This document shows, in pieces, positions 14,400 to 25,252 of a stretch of DNA of 28,787 nt. Each line of letters starts with the position of its first letter. The stretch's first letter is position 1. The notes under the pieces are model-generated. The model saw only the letters and a program-made list of their open reading frames with translations, did not search any database and had not been told where the DNA came from. The translations under genes and the position numbers were made by a program. This stretch comes from JAVZLH01 sp038883475. GTDB lineage: Archaea; Thermoproteota; Bathyarchaeia; Bathyarchaeales; Bathycorpusculaceae. The DNA lies in contig JAVZMA010000017.1 of the NCBI GenBank assembly GCA_038883475.1, positions 1 to 28,787 on the forward strand. Direction: 5' to 3'.

Positions 14400-15641
14400 A
14401 CGTTTAAGTGTTTCCTTAAGCGTCATGTAAAGCGCCGCGCTTAACGCCCTGCCAGCAAACGAAAACATGTAAACGATTTGCAACCCGAGAATCAATCCGA
14501 ATATGCTTATCATATAATCTGACAAATAACCGCCTATTAAAGAACCGAAGAAAGAGGTTATGCCAACAACAAAGTTAAATGTTGCAGCAAAGCTTCCACG
14601 ATGCTCTTCTGGGGCTATGTCAAGAAGGTAAGCAGTCATTGATGCTTGTCCTAAGGCGTTTGAAATTCCCCAAAACGCGCTTATCGCTATTAGAGTGTTC
14701 ATGTCTGGAGAAAACGCGTAAGCCAATGGAACTGTTAATAAGCTGAATCTGAAAATAACAATAAGCGGCTTCCTTCCGATTTTATCTGCAAGCCTTCCAG
14801 CCCACCTCTGAAAAATTATCGTCGTGATGGCGTGTACAACCGTGAATATGGCTATGTCCAACATCGAAGCTTTCAAAACATTAATTTGTGTAATAGACAT
14901 AAGCGGCCAAGCAATCGACATGAAGAATTGGAACGTTCCCTCAACAAAACAGTATCTTATGAAGTATGGCGATTTTCTCGCATATGCGAATATCCTAAAA
15001 ACGTCATACACTAGGTTTTCCTTTAAGTTTATTTTTCCACCATTTTTGCCTTCTTTCACGCTGACTATCGCAATGGATGAAATTATCCCGCACACCGACG
15101 CAATTATTAAGGGTATGAAGAACATTTCATGCGGTTGAACGCCCATGTTAATCATTATCGCTCCAGAAATTATTGTGGCAACTAGGCTTCCAGCGGTTGC
15201 CCAAAGGTTTATGCTTGCATTCACCCTTCCAAGCCTCATTGATGGAACAATGTCGCCTATAAGGGCTGTCCACGCGGGTGTTATCATAGAACCTAAAAGA
15301 GCTTGAACAGCAAGTAAAATAATTAGTTGGGTGGCGTTCGTCACAAATATCATTGGTATCCACAATATTGCAACGATTAGGCTTCCAATGACTATGAAAG
15401 GTATTCTACGCTTCAGCTTGTCGCTTAGCATCCCCCAGAAGATTTGCATAACGTTGTTTGAAATATTGGCAGATGATTGAAACCATCCCATATCAGACGA
15501 AGAAGCGCCGAGCTTTACGGCATAAGCACCGGTAAAGGGGCTAACCATGCCGGTTCCAAAAGAGTATATTGTCGAGCGTATGTAAAGTGGAGTTAAGCTT
15601 TTTTCGTTTTTCAAGTCTTTACTCGCAACTTTGTCAGCCAT
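14391..15641 (-). CDS. Major facilitator superfamily transporter, left-arm copy
   Basis: This 416-aa integral membrane protein has about 12 hydrophobic helices, the loop 2-3 signature SDKLKRRIPFI and its repeat in the second half, GRLADKIGRKPLIV. These are the usual MFS motif A copies. The N-terminus is short and cytosolic (MADKVASKDLKNEK). The substrate is unknown; it probably moves a small molecule using an ion gradient. It pairs with the protein at 24002-25252 (roughly 60% identical by eye, same length). It is convergent with amrS in both arms. The promoter TATA at 15693-15703 is conserved with the right arm. Confidence 0.85.
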   Translation of the reverse strand: MADKVASKDLKNEKSLTPLYIRSTIYSFGTGMVSPFTGAYAVKLGASSSDMGWFQSSANISNNVMQIFWGMLSDKLKRRIPFIVIGSLIVAILWIPMIFVTNATQLIILLAVQALLGSMITPAWTALIGDIVPSMRLGRVNASINLWATAGSLVATIISGAIMINMGVQPHEMFFIPLIIASVCGIISSIAIVSVKEGKNGGKINLKENLVYDVFRIFAYARKSPYFIRYCFVEGTFQFFMSIAWPLMSITQINVLKASMLDIAIFTVVHAITTIIFQRWAGRLADKIGRKPLIVIFRFSLLTVPLAYAFSPDMNTLIAISAFWGISNALGQASMTAYLLDIAPEEHRGSFAATFNFVVGITSFFGSLIGGYLSDYMISIFGLILGLQIVYMFSFAGRALSAALYMTLKETLKRSP

Positions 15642-15692
15642 TTTAATTTCACATTACTAGTTCTGTGAATTTTTCACCTAAATGCTGAGATG

Positions 15693-15703
15693 CTTAAAAA
15701 CTA
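15693..15703 (-). promoter_or_regulatory. Conserved TATA-like promoter of the MFS gene, left arm
   Basis: Minus-strand gacgcgcgattagtttttaag ends in a TATA-like box ~52 nt upstream of the start at 15641. The right arm has the near-identical element (gacgcgactagtttttaag) at the same distance from its MFS gene. Confidence 0.6.
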
Positions 15704-15891
15704 ATCGCGCGTCTAACAATTAAATCTTCATTCTCTAAGCTTACTCTCGCGTTAAACTCCGCGTTTAGGATTATCATTTCAACTTTGTTTTTGAATGTTA
15801 AAAATTACGGTTCTCGATGGAAAATTTATATAAAAGTGATTTTGATTTTATTTCAAACTCGTTTCGGAGTCCAAATTTTCGGGCGAAGGTT

Positions 15892-16185
15892 TCACTTTTT
15901 CGCATGTTTCTTTTTACGTTTCTTGACGACTGTTACGGTGTTTGTTTGGTTAAAATGTCGAATTTTTGCATCTGGAAAAATCTTCTGAATCTCCTTACGG
16001 AGTTTTGCGATGTCAACTTCTCCATAAGTTTTCACATCAACAACTGGCGTGTCTTCTTCATAGCTTATCGAGACAGTATATCCAGAGCCAACTTCAACTT
16101 GTGTCGGCTCCAACTCAAACCCGATTTCCTCTTCGCCAACTTTAATGTAAGCTTCTGCTTCATGTTTCTGTTTTCTTTCAGTCAT
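15892..16185 (-). CDS. Conserved small basic-tailed protein of unknown function, left-arm copy
   Basis: This 97-aa protein has a beta-rich core (ELEPTQVEVGSGYTVSISYE, then VDVKTYGEVD), a helix (KLRKEIQKIFPDAKIR) and a strongly basic tail (KKRKKKHAKK). No family is recognised. The basic tail suggests nucleic-acid or ribosome contact, which is inference. ATG 16185 aligns with the TTG start of the right-arm paralogue; both are followed by (M)TERK/AERK. TATA-like tttaattt on the minus strand at ~16218-16227. It is kept between MFS and TIP49 here, and between MFS and the Yip1 gene on the right. Confidence 0.75.
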   Translation of the reverse strand: MTERKQKHEAEAYIKVGEEEIGFELEPTQVEVGSGYTVSISYEEDTPVVDVKTYGEVDIAKLRKEIQKIFPDAKIRHFNQTNTVTVVKKRKKKHAKK

Positions 16186-16217
16186 AGGAACCACAACTTT
16201 AAAGAAATGAACGCGGC

Positions 16218-16227
16218 AAATTAAAAG
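16218..16227 (-). promoter_or_regulatory. Conserved promoter of the small protein gene, left arm
   Basis: Minus-strand ccttttaattt followed by ~35 nt to the start aligns with actctttttaattcag at 23459-23474 in the right arm. Confidence 0.5.
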
Positions 16228-16259
16228 GCTTGTTATATAAAAATATGGATTAGAATTCC

Positions 16260-17636
16260 TTAATGAATCATCAGCTTCTCCTCATATTTTCTCAAATATT
16301 CTGCTGCCTCACCTATGTCCATGAACAAATCATCAACACGCTCAACATCCTCAACAGTAACCTTACCCTTTTTGGATGCCTTCGCATTTTGGGCTGCAAG
16401 ACTCAACAGCTGAACAGCATAGCGCAGCGAACTTTTCGCGCCTACTTCCGCGAGCCTTTCCAAAGCCTTGTCGTCAAGCTTTATTTTCTCTTCTTCAGAA
16501 CGTATTCGTAGTATCTCTTTCACGCTTTCTACGTCGTATGGCTGCGTGGCTATTATCACGGAGCGGTCTATTAGGTCTATTGGAAAGCCAAGCGGACTTT
16601 TCACGTCTGTTCCGCGAATTCTGGCTACACCCCTATTAGTTGCAAGAATAATTATTGGGACAAGTTCGCTTTCCATGGCTCTACCTAAAAAGCTGAAAGC
16701 CTCCAAATCCAAAAGATGTGAATCGTCAATGAAGAGCACGCCAGGATGGATGAACGCTTTTCCAGAATCCACCCACTCCTTGACTTGCTGATCTACTGCC
16801 ATGCGCACTTCAGTGTCGATTTCCTTTGATTCTGAGCCACCAAAAAACAGCGAGAAGAACCCGCCTGAACGTTGCCTAGCGTTAAGTTCATCCAAATCAT
16901 TAAGCGTCAAAGTGTAAACGAACTCTTTCTCCTTCAAGACTTTGCCGTTTGGTCTTGGAACCTTCCGTGTGGTGTCAACGTCATACGTTTTTCCCTTTGT
17001 GCTTTCTAGGCTTAACCCCAAACTTGCAACTCTGCCAGTTTCGGCATCTATTTGTATTACATAGCCTTCTGAAACGCCTTCCGCAATGATTTGCTGGGCT
17101 ATTGAGGGACCAGCCTCTATAGTTTTTTCTTCGTCAGTAGTTCTCAAAGTCAACCTAACACTTTCAGGAACCTTCTGGTACGGATTGTACGGGTGCGGCG
17201 CAGTTTTTATGTCAACATGTATAAGTTCGCCTTCGTACACTTTGCGCATTTCATGTATCTCAACGCCTATACACTTTCGAATAGCCTCAATAAGAACCTC
17301 GGTTTTCTTACGTTCAGCACTGTAAATTTCGCTTCCACTCATCTGTATAAAGGGTACGTTCTCGCCTAGTTCCCGCGATATAGCCACAGCTATAGCTGTT
17401 TTTCCAGTTCCAGGCGGACCAGCTAAAATTATGCATTTTCCGCTAAGCTTTCCTTCCTTAATCATTTTCACAACCAAGCCGGCAGCTTCTCTGGCTTTTT
17501 CCTGCCCAACCATGCCATCCTTTATCTTCACAGCTCTCAAATTCTCATCTAAGCCTAACCCTTTAATGTGTGTATGAGCACCTATCCTCTCGAACCTGCT
17601 TACGCCGCCCGCGGGAATTTCTCTTATAGCCGCCAT
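16260..17636 (-). CDS. TIP49/RuvB-like AAA+ ATPase
   Basis: This 458-aa archaeal homologue of RuvBL1/RuvBL2 has Walker A GPPGTGKT (73-80), a TIP49-specific insertion domain between Walker motifs (about 130-280) and Walker B LFIDDSHLLD (301-310). Sensor 1 is LATNRG and the C-terminal lid is GAKSSLRYAVQLL. It probably forms hexamers and acts in chromatin, RNP or complex assembly. Walker B reads D-D instead of D-E. The start ATG 17636 has a GGGGGTGAT ribosome-binding region ~12 nt before it and a TATA-like box (aaatttttatatc, minus) at ~17697-17709. It occurs only in the left arm; the matching right-arm position holds a Yip1/zinc-ribbon gene. Confidence 0.9.
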   Translation of the reverse strand: MAAIREIPAGGVSRFERIGAHTHIKGLGLDENLRAVKIKDGMVGQEKAREAAGLVVKMIKEGKLSGKCIILAGPPGTGKTAIAVAISRELGENVPFIQMSGSEIYSAERKKTEVLIEAIRKCIGVEIHEMRKVYEGELIHVDIKTAPHPYNPYQKVPESVRLTLRTTDEEKTIEAGPSIAQQIIAEGVSEGYVIQIDAETGRVASLGLSLESTKGKTYDVDTTRKVPRPNGKVLKEKEFVYTLTLNDLDELNARQRSGGFFSLFFGGSESKEIDTEVRMAVDQQVKEWVDSGKAFIHPGVLFIDDSHLLDLEAFSFLGRAMESELVPIIILATNRGVARIRGTDVKSPLGFPIDLIDRSVIIATQPYDVESVKEILRIRSEEEKIKLDDKALERLAEVGAKSSLRYAVQLLSLAAQNAKASKKGKVTVEDVERVDDLFMDIGEAAEYLRKYEEKLMIH

Positions 17637-17727
17637 AAGCAGATATCACCCCCGCTGAACGTTAAAATTGCAGAGATAAACAGAAAAACAAGTTAGATAT
17701 AAAAATTTAGCCTCTACATAAGCGGTT

Positions 17728-18294
17728 TTAAATTTTCCCGCTTCTGTCCATAATATAATTCAGCACGGTTATACATGAAGCAGCAAGGTAGAGCGTTTTG
17801 CCAAGAGAAACTTTTTCACCATATCTTAGAGCATAACCTTCAACCTTCTTGGGCAAGCCTACATGATCACCCAGAACAAAAACCGTGTTGTCCGTAAATC
17901 CAATTTCAGAAACATCCCTACCACCTTCCTCAAGCACATACACTCTAGCCTTTTCCACTTCCGCCTTCTCTCTCAAAAGCGCCTCAAAACTTAACCTCTC
18001 AACACTCACTCCAGGATGCGTTCTCCCAGACAAAACCTTCTTCAAAAGCCGCCTCCAAGTCTCCTGGTCGGTGCGAACATCGTGAAGGCTCGCGCCGTCA
18101 ACTTTTAAATGCAGTGGCGGGTTTGGCGGACCGCTAAGAATGGCATGGAAAACAACGTCTCTGCGTATGCCATGTGAAAGAAAGAGGCTCGCGACGATGC
18201 ATTCATAGACTATGTCCAAGCGTCCAGCATCATGCAAACTCGCCCAACGTGCATCAGTCCTTCCTATACGAGAATATAATATGAACTCACGCAA
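17728..18294 (-). CDS. trmY: tRNA (pseudouridine(54)-N1)-methyltransferase, left-arm copy
   Basis: This 188-aa SPOUT-fold enzyme methylates pseudouridine 54 in the T-loop of archaeal tRNAs to m1-pseudouridine. Family features: N-terminal REFILYSRIGRTDARW, LHDAGRLDIVYECI, VFHAILSGPPNPPLHL, and the knotted SAM-binding region FVLGDHVGLPKKVEGYALRYG. The frame opens at GTG 18309, but the TATA-like box (ttatattaat, minus, 18325-18335) would start transcription near 18303. TTG 18294 aligns with the right-arm start, so I choose it. A tRNA-Thr gene lies directly upstream on the same strand. About 70% identical to the right-arm paralogue. Confidence 0.9.
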   Translation of the reverse strand: MREFILYSRIGRTDARWASLHDAGRLDIVYECIVASLFLSHGIRRDVVFHAILSGPPNPPLHLKVDGASLHDVRTDQETWRRLLKKVLSGRTHPGVSVERLSFEALLREKAEVEKARVYVLEEGGRDVSEIGFTDNTVFVLGDHVGLPKKVEGYALRYGEKVSLGKTLYLAASCITVLNYIMDRSGKI

Positions 18295-18339
18295 AGGAGG
18301 ACACCACACAAAAAGTAATGGATCATTAATATAAAGCAG

Positions 18340-18413
18340 AGCCTCGGGCGGGCTTTGATCCCGCGACCTACGGCTTACAAGGCCGTTGCTCTACCAGGCT
18401 GAGCTACCGAGGC
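18340..18413 (-). tRNA. tRNA-Thr (anticodon UGU), A54 T-loop
   Basis: A full minus-strand cloverleaf has the same acceptor as the other two tRNA-Thr genes (GCCTCGG/CCGAGGC, U73), anticodon stem ACGGC/GCCGT around CTTGTAA, and T-stem GCGGG/CCCGC. The T-loop is ATCAAAG, so position 54 is A where nearly all elongator tRNAs have U. The upstream TATA-like gtttttatttt (minus) lies at ~18441-18451. It is followed immediately by the TATA box of trmY. Confidence 0.93.
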
Positions 18414-18511
18414 AACAGCAATACGCATATCGCAACAACGAAAATAAAAACGTTCTTAACCGCAAATCCAGCTGAAATTCGAATTAAAAACACTTATTAC
18501 ATGCGACGCAA

Positions 18512-18524
18512 CCCTTATATGTGC
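18512..18524 (+). promoter_or_regulatory. Probable 23S rRNA promoter (TATA-like)
   Basis: cccttatatgtgcg lies in the ~310-nt gene-free stretch between tRNA-Thr and the mature 23S. It is the best BRE/TATA-like element there, with a predicted start near 18540-18545. The rest of the stretch is leader: an imperfect hairpin at ~18583-18608 (cctcccc...tgggagg), a small gagc/gctc hairpin at ~18619-18633, and then the processing-stem half. Confidence 0.5.
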
Positions 18525-18640
18525 GATAGCCACTTCAGAAATATTTTGGCTATCTTACTTTAAGCCATAACACATAGATGCACCTCCCCATCCACGAGAT
18601 TGGGAGGGAAGGGGGAATGAGCCTTTAAAGCTCACATGAC

Positions 18641-18658
18641 GCCACGCACAAGCCAAAA
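18641..18658 (+). other. Pre-23S processing stem, 5' half
   Basis: gccacgcacaagccaaaa pairs with tttttgcttgtgcatggc at 21833-21850: 18 positions with two mismatches (a C-A and a C-U). Such stems around archaeal 23S are cut by the bulge-helix-bulge splicing endonuclease. Confidence 0.8.
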
Positions 18659-18724
18659 TTAGCGTACGCCATACGCCATTAAAAGTTCACCGAACGCCAA
18701 ACAGACACCACTAAAAAGCCCGAC

Positions 18725-21820
<3,096 letters not shown>

Positions 21821-21832
21821 TTTTCAAGGCGG

Positions 21833-21850
21833 TTTTTGCTTGTGCATGGC
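21833..21850 (+). other. Pre-23S processing stem, 3' half
   Basis: Complementary to 18641-18658 with two mismatches. The direct-repeat copy begins directly after it. Confidence 0.8.
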
Positions 21851-21851
21851 G

Positions 21852-21905
21852 GATTTATGTTGGTTTGATTATGAAAAAAGCCAATAGCAGCCTAGCCTCT
21901 CTAGA
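21852..21905. repeat. Direct repeat, copy A (after the 23S rRNA)
   Basis: About 54 nt, matching 28308-28363 in the same orientation. The last 27 nt (21879-21905, agccaatagcag through tctctaga) are identical, and the first half shares tgttggttt with scattered changes. It starts directly after the processing stem and may be a shared 3' element of stable-RNA genes or the scar of a recombination event that placed the right arm. Confidence 0.8.
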
Positions 21906-21978
21906 ATTTTCTGTTTTGATGCTAACAGGTTGGGGGTAAACAATAATTTTCACTGAATATATAGTATTATGGGGAATT

Positions 21979-22548
21979 ATGATGCGTGAGTTCGTTTTGT
22001 ATTCTCGTTTGGGCAGAACAGATTCGAATTGGGTTAATTTGCATGATGCTGGGCGCTTAGACATAGTTTACGAGTGTGCTGTTGCCAGCCTCTTCTTGTC
22101 TCATGGAATACGTAAAGACACGGTTTTCCATGCGATTTTGAACGGTCCGCCGTCGCCTCCGCTGCACTTGGAAGTGGAAGGATTAACGCTTCATGATGTG
22201 CGGACAGACCAGCAGACATGGACGAAAATCTTGAAGAAAGTCTTGGCGGGAAAAACTCATCCAGGCATAACTGTTGAAAGGTTAAGTTTTGAAGCGTTGT
22301 TAAGGGATAAGGCAGAGCATTCTTCAGTTTACGTTCTTGAAGAGGGCGGTAGGGACGTTTATGATGTTGAAATTGCTGAAAATTCCACGTTCATTTTGGG
22401 AGACCATGTTGGTTTGCCCAAAAAGGTTGAGGCTTACGCTTTGCGTTATGGACAAAAAATTTCCCTTGGAAAAAAGCCCTATCTGGCGGCTGCTTGCATA
22501 GCGGTTTTAAACCATATTCTGGATAGGCGAGAAATTTCTAAAACTTAA
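21979..22548 (+). CDS. trmY: tRNA (pseudouridine(54)-N1)-methyltransferase, right-arm copy
   Basis: This 189-aa paralogue of the left-arm TrmY has the same SPOUT features (REFVLYSRLGRTDSNW, LHDAGRLDIVYEC, FILGDHVGLPKKVEAYALRYG). Two adjacent ATG codons (21979, 21982) are possible; the second matches the left-arm start. A TATA-like aatatatag at ~21956-21964 makes the mRNA leaderless. The segment between LLRDKAE and VYVLEEGG is shorter than in the left copy. The stop overlaps that of the convergent Yip1 gene. Which of the two acts at Psi54, and whether one has a new target, cannot be read from sequence. Confidence 0.9.
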   Translation: MMREFVLYSRLGRTDSNWVNLHDAGRLDIVYECAVASLFLSHGIRKDTVFHAILNGPPSPPLHLEVEGLTLHDVRTDQQTWTKILKKVLAGKTHPGITVERLSFEALLRDKAEHSSVYVLEEGGRDVYDVEIAENSTFILGDHVGLPKKVEAYALRYGQKISLGKKPYLAAACIAVLNHILDRREISKT

Positions 22549-23369
22549 TATGTGAAAGCTAATGAAATTAGTAAGCCTACTAGACCTAAACAGAAGAAAA
22601 CTAAGAAACCCAAACCAAGCGAGCATCTACCCTTAGTTCCAAAATGGGTTCCTAAACCTCCAAGATAGGATTTCCAAACAAGCCCAAATAGGGAAGTTGG
22701 CAAAGTATACCAGAACTTAAGCCAATTAGTTTGTGCTTGAAATTCTGCGAGGGCTTGCCGTGCAGCTTCTAGATTTGTAATGTCTATGACAATTGAAGGA
22801 ATAAAAAACCATGCCACCACAAGCCCAAGCACACTTACGATGACAGTAGCTAAGTATGCATATCCAGTAACTGAAGCAGCAGTCTTAAAATCCCAACCGC
22901 TTTCACTGTTGCAAGCTGCCTTAATAATTAAGGATTTTATTAACCAACGCGCGATAATCAAGCCAAAAGCAAAAATCACACCAATAGTTATTGCAAATGT
23001 AATAATGCTCCAGAAAAAGGACGGCAAAGAACCGACAAATTGAATTTTCGTAAAAACCATAGCAATAACGGCAGCAGATAAAATAATTTCGAAAGCGAGG
23101 ACGACGAAAACTTCGCCATAGCTAGGTGCTAATGCTATGTCTTTCATTCCTTCTGAAGGCGAAAACAAAACTTTAAGAAGTCTCTGTGAAAAGGAATATT
23201 TCCGCTTGTAAGGTTGTTCAGGAGCAACTTCAGGGGGCGGCGGAATTGAAGGCGCCAAAGATTTGGCTTCAAAAATCTCGGTTAGACTTGCTCCGCAGTT
23301 TCTGCAGAATTTGTCGCTTTTAGAAATGAGTGTTCCACACTTAGGACATACAAACTGTTCTTCATTCAT
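22545..23369 (-). CDS. Zinc-ribbon, Yip1-like integral membrane protein
   Basis: This 274-aa protein has an N-terminal zinc ribbon CPKCGTLISKSDKFCRNCGAS (about residues 8-28), a Pro-rich linker, and then about five hydrophobic helices in the arrangement of Yip1-domain proteins (LLKVLFSPSEGMKDIA before the first helix is a common Yip1 entry motif). The function in archaea is unknown; it may be in membrane organisation. ATG 23369 is chosen over TTG 23378; TATA-like ttaaatattg (minus) lies near 23402-23411. It occupies the place that TIP49 holds in the left arm and has no counterpart there. Confidence 0.75.
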   Translation of the reverse strand: MNEEQFVCPKCGTLISKSDKFCRNCGASLTEIFEAKSLAPSIPPPPEVAPEQPYKRKYSFSQRLLKVLFSPSEGMKDIALAPSYGEVFVVLAFEIILSAAVIAMVFTKIQFVGSLPSFFWSIITFAITIGVIFAFGLIIARWLIKSLIIKAACNSESGWDFKTAASVTGYAYLATVIVSVLGLVVAWFFIPSIVIDITNLEAARQALAEFQAQTNWLKFWYTLPTSLFGLVWKSYLGGLGTHFGTKGRCSLGLGFLVFFCLGLVGLLISLAFTY

Positions 23370-23505
23370 TCTTATCAAAAAATAATTATTTACGCTTACA
23401 ATATTTAATTTTTTACAAAAGTTGTGTGAAGACTATGAATCAATACTTGAAATTAACAACTCTTTTTAATTCAGTGAACAACTCTTGTACAGAGGTGTGG
23501 TTACG

Positions 23506-23787
23506 TTGGCTGAAAGAAAGGCTAAACGTGAATTAGGAGTTGAGGTAGATCATGAGGAAACGGGTTTCGTTATAGAACCGACACAAGTCGAGGTGGGTTC
23601 GGGATACACGATCTCCGTTGATTACGACGAGAATGAAAAACAAATAATAAACGTGAAAACTTATGGAGAAGTTGACGTTAAAAAAATCCGGAGAGAGATA
23701 GAGCGCATATTCCCGAATGCTCAAATCCGACAGTTAAACCATGCAAACTCTGTTGCGGTGGTTAAAAAGCGTAAGAGGAAGAAGTAA
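23506..23787 (+). CDS. Conserved small basic-tailed protein, right-arm copy
   Basis: This 93-aa paralogue of the 15892-16185 product has a shared core (IEPTQVEVGSGYTISVDYDE, NVKTYGEVD, IRREIERIFPNAQIR) and a basic tail KKRKRKK. The start is TTG at 23506 with AGAGGTG ~8 nt upstream; this aligns base for base with the ATG of the left copy. The TATA-like ctttttaatt at 23462-23471 matches the left-arm promoter. The frame could extend upstream to TTG 23485, but the alignment argues against it. Function unknown. Confidence 0.75.
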   Translation: MAERKAKRELGVEVDHEETGFVIEPTQVEVGSGYTISVDYDENEKQIINVKTYGEVDVKKIRREIERIFPNAQIRQLNHANSVAVVKKRKRKK

Positions 23788-23940
23788 ATTATAGAAAAGT
23801 TTTCCACCCAAAATTTTGCATTTTGATGCGAGATTAAAAATAAAGCAAGAACTTTCCCATATAAATTTTCTCTTTGAAAAGGCATAAATCAACATTCAAA
23901 ACAAGAATTTCAACACAGAATGGGTCTGAGCTGACGCGAC

Positions 23941-23951
23941 TAGTTTTTAAG
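23941..23951 (+). promoter_or_regulatory. Conserved TATA-like promoter of the MFS gene, right arm
   Basis: gacgcgactagtttttaag ends ~50 nt before the GTG at 24002 and matches the left-arm element at 15693-15714 read on the minus strand. Confidence 0.6.
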
Positions 23952-24001
23952 CAGCCTTTACACTAAACTGAGAATTCAAAAACATAAACGAGAAGACCGT
24001 T

Positions 24002-25252
24002 GTGCAAGATGAGGCTGAAAAAGAAAACGAAATTGAGGAAAACTTAAAGTACCTATACACCCGCTCAGTAGTCAATTCTTTAGGTTCAGGGATGGTTAAC
24101 CCCTTTATGGGTGCTTACGCTGTAGAGTTAGGCGCCTCATCATCGGAGATGGGCTGGTTCCAGTCGTCAATAAACCTCTCCACAAATGTAATGCAAATCT
24201 TCTGGGGAAGGTTAAGCGACAAGCTCAAACGCAGAAGTCCTTTCATAATTCTCGGAGGCATCATAATTGCAACCCTCTGGATACCCATGATCTTCATAAC
24301 AAACGCAACTCAACTGATTGTTCTCCTTGCCGTCCAAGCGCTTTTGGGCTCGATGGCGACGCCAGCGTGGACAGCCCTTCTCGGTGACCTTGTCCCGCCC
24401 ATTAAGCTTGGAAGAATAAATGCTACCATAAATTTGTGGGTCTCTGTTGGCAGCCTAGTTGCCACCATGATTTCCGGGGTAATACTTGTAACCATAGGCG
24501 GAACTCTCCAACAAATCTTCCTTGTTCCCTTCCTCGTGGCGACAATATGCGGCATAATCTCATCTCTAATGATGTTGAAGGTGAAAGAGAAAAAGCAAGA
24601 AACAAAGTCAAGCTGGAAAGAAACTGACAAATCAGGCTTCTTCAACATGTTGACCTATGCCAGAAAAAACCACGATTTCGTTAAATACTGCTACATGGAA
24701 GCCTTTTATGTGTTTTTCATGTCTCTCATTTGGCCCCTGATTTCCATTACTCAAATAAGAGTTCTGAACGCTACCATGCTTCACATAGCCCTCATAACTT
24801 TCGTCCAATACGTAGCAACTATAGTTTTTCAAAGTTGGGCTGGAAAGCTTTGCGATACTAAGGGAAGAAAACCTCTGATACTTTATTACAGGTTCAGCCT
24901 AGTAACTGTTCCGCTAGTCTACGCTTTTGTCCCAGACATAAACACATTAATAGTAATCAGCACTTTTTGGGGTGTTTCCACAGCCCTAGGACAAACTTCC
25001 ATGACTGTATACCTCCTTGATGTTGCTCCTCAAGAGCACCGCGGAAGTTTTGCAGCCATATTCAACCTTATCTCAGGCGCGTTTTCCTTCTCCGGTTCTC
25101 TAATCGGCGGCTACCTCGCAGACTACACGACAGCCATATTCGGCCTTGTTGCTGGGTTGCAAATCGTATACATGATTTCTGCAGCTGGCAGAATAATGGG
25201 CTCGGTTTTGCACTTGAAGCTTAGGGAAACATTGAAGCAGCAAAGCAGTTAA
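24002..25252 (+). CDS. Major facilitator superfamily transporter, right-arm copy
   Basis: This 416-aa, ~12-helix protein has MFS motif A copies SDKLKRRSPFI and GKLCDTKGRKPLIL. It has the same length as the left copy and an almost identical signature region GAYAVELGASSSEMGWFQSS. The N-terminus is more acidic (QDEAEKENEIEE). The start is GTG 24002. The stop abuts the stop of the convergent amrS. Substrate unknown; conservation of the MFS-amrS-thiL-nitroreductase set in both arms hints at a shared pathway. Confidence 0.85.
   Translation: MQDEAEKENEIEENLKYLYTRSVVNSLGSGMVNPFMGAYAVELGASSSEMGWFQSSINLSTNVMQIFWGRLSDKLKRRSPFIILGGIIIATLWIPMIFITNATQLIVLLAVQALLGSMATPAWTALLGDLVPPIKLGRINATINLWVSVGSLVATMISGVILVTIGGTLQQIFLVPFLVATICGIISSLMMLKVKEKKQETKSSWKETDKSGFFNMLTYARKNHDFVKYCYMEAFYVFFMSLIWPLISITQIRVLNATMLHIALITFVQYVATIVFQSWAGKLCDTKGRKPLILYYRFSLVTVPLVYAFVPDINTLIVISTFWGVSTALGQTSMTVYLLDVAPQEHRGSFAAIFNLISGAFSFSGSLIGGYLADYTTAIFGLVAGLQIVYMISAAGRIMGSVLHLKLRETLKQQSS

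Larger units (their letters stand above)
11325..18413. repeat. Left arm of a diverged inverted duplication
   Basis: Order inward: tRNA-Thr, nitroreductase, thiL, amrS, MFS, small basic protein, TIP49, trmY, tRNA-Thr. Six proteins and the outer tRNA have mirror-image counterparts in 21979-28302. Confidence 0.9.

Noticed and set aside
23820..23935. Box C/D sRNA between the small basic gene and MFS
   Set aside because: A TGATG-like and several CTGA motifs occur, but spacing and the second box pair do not fit.
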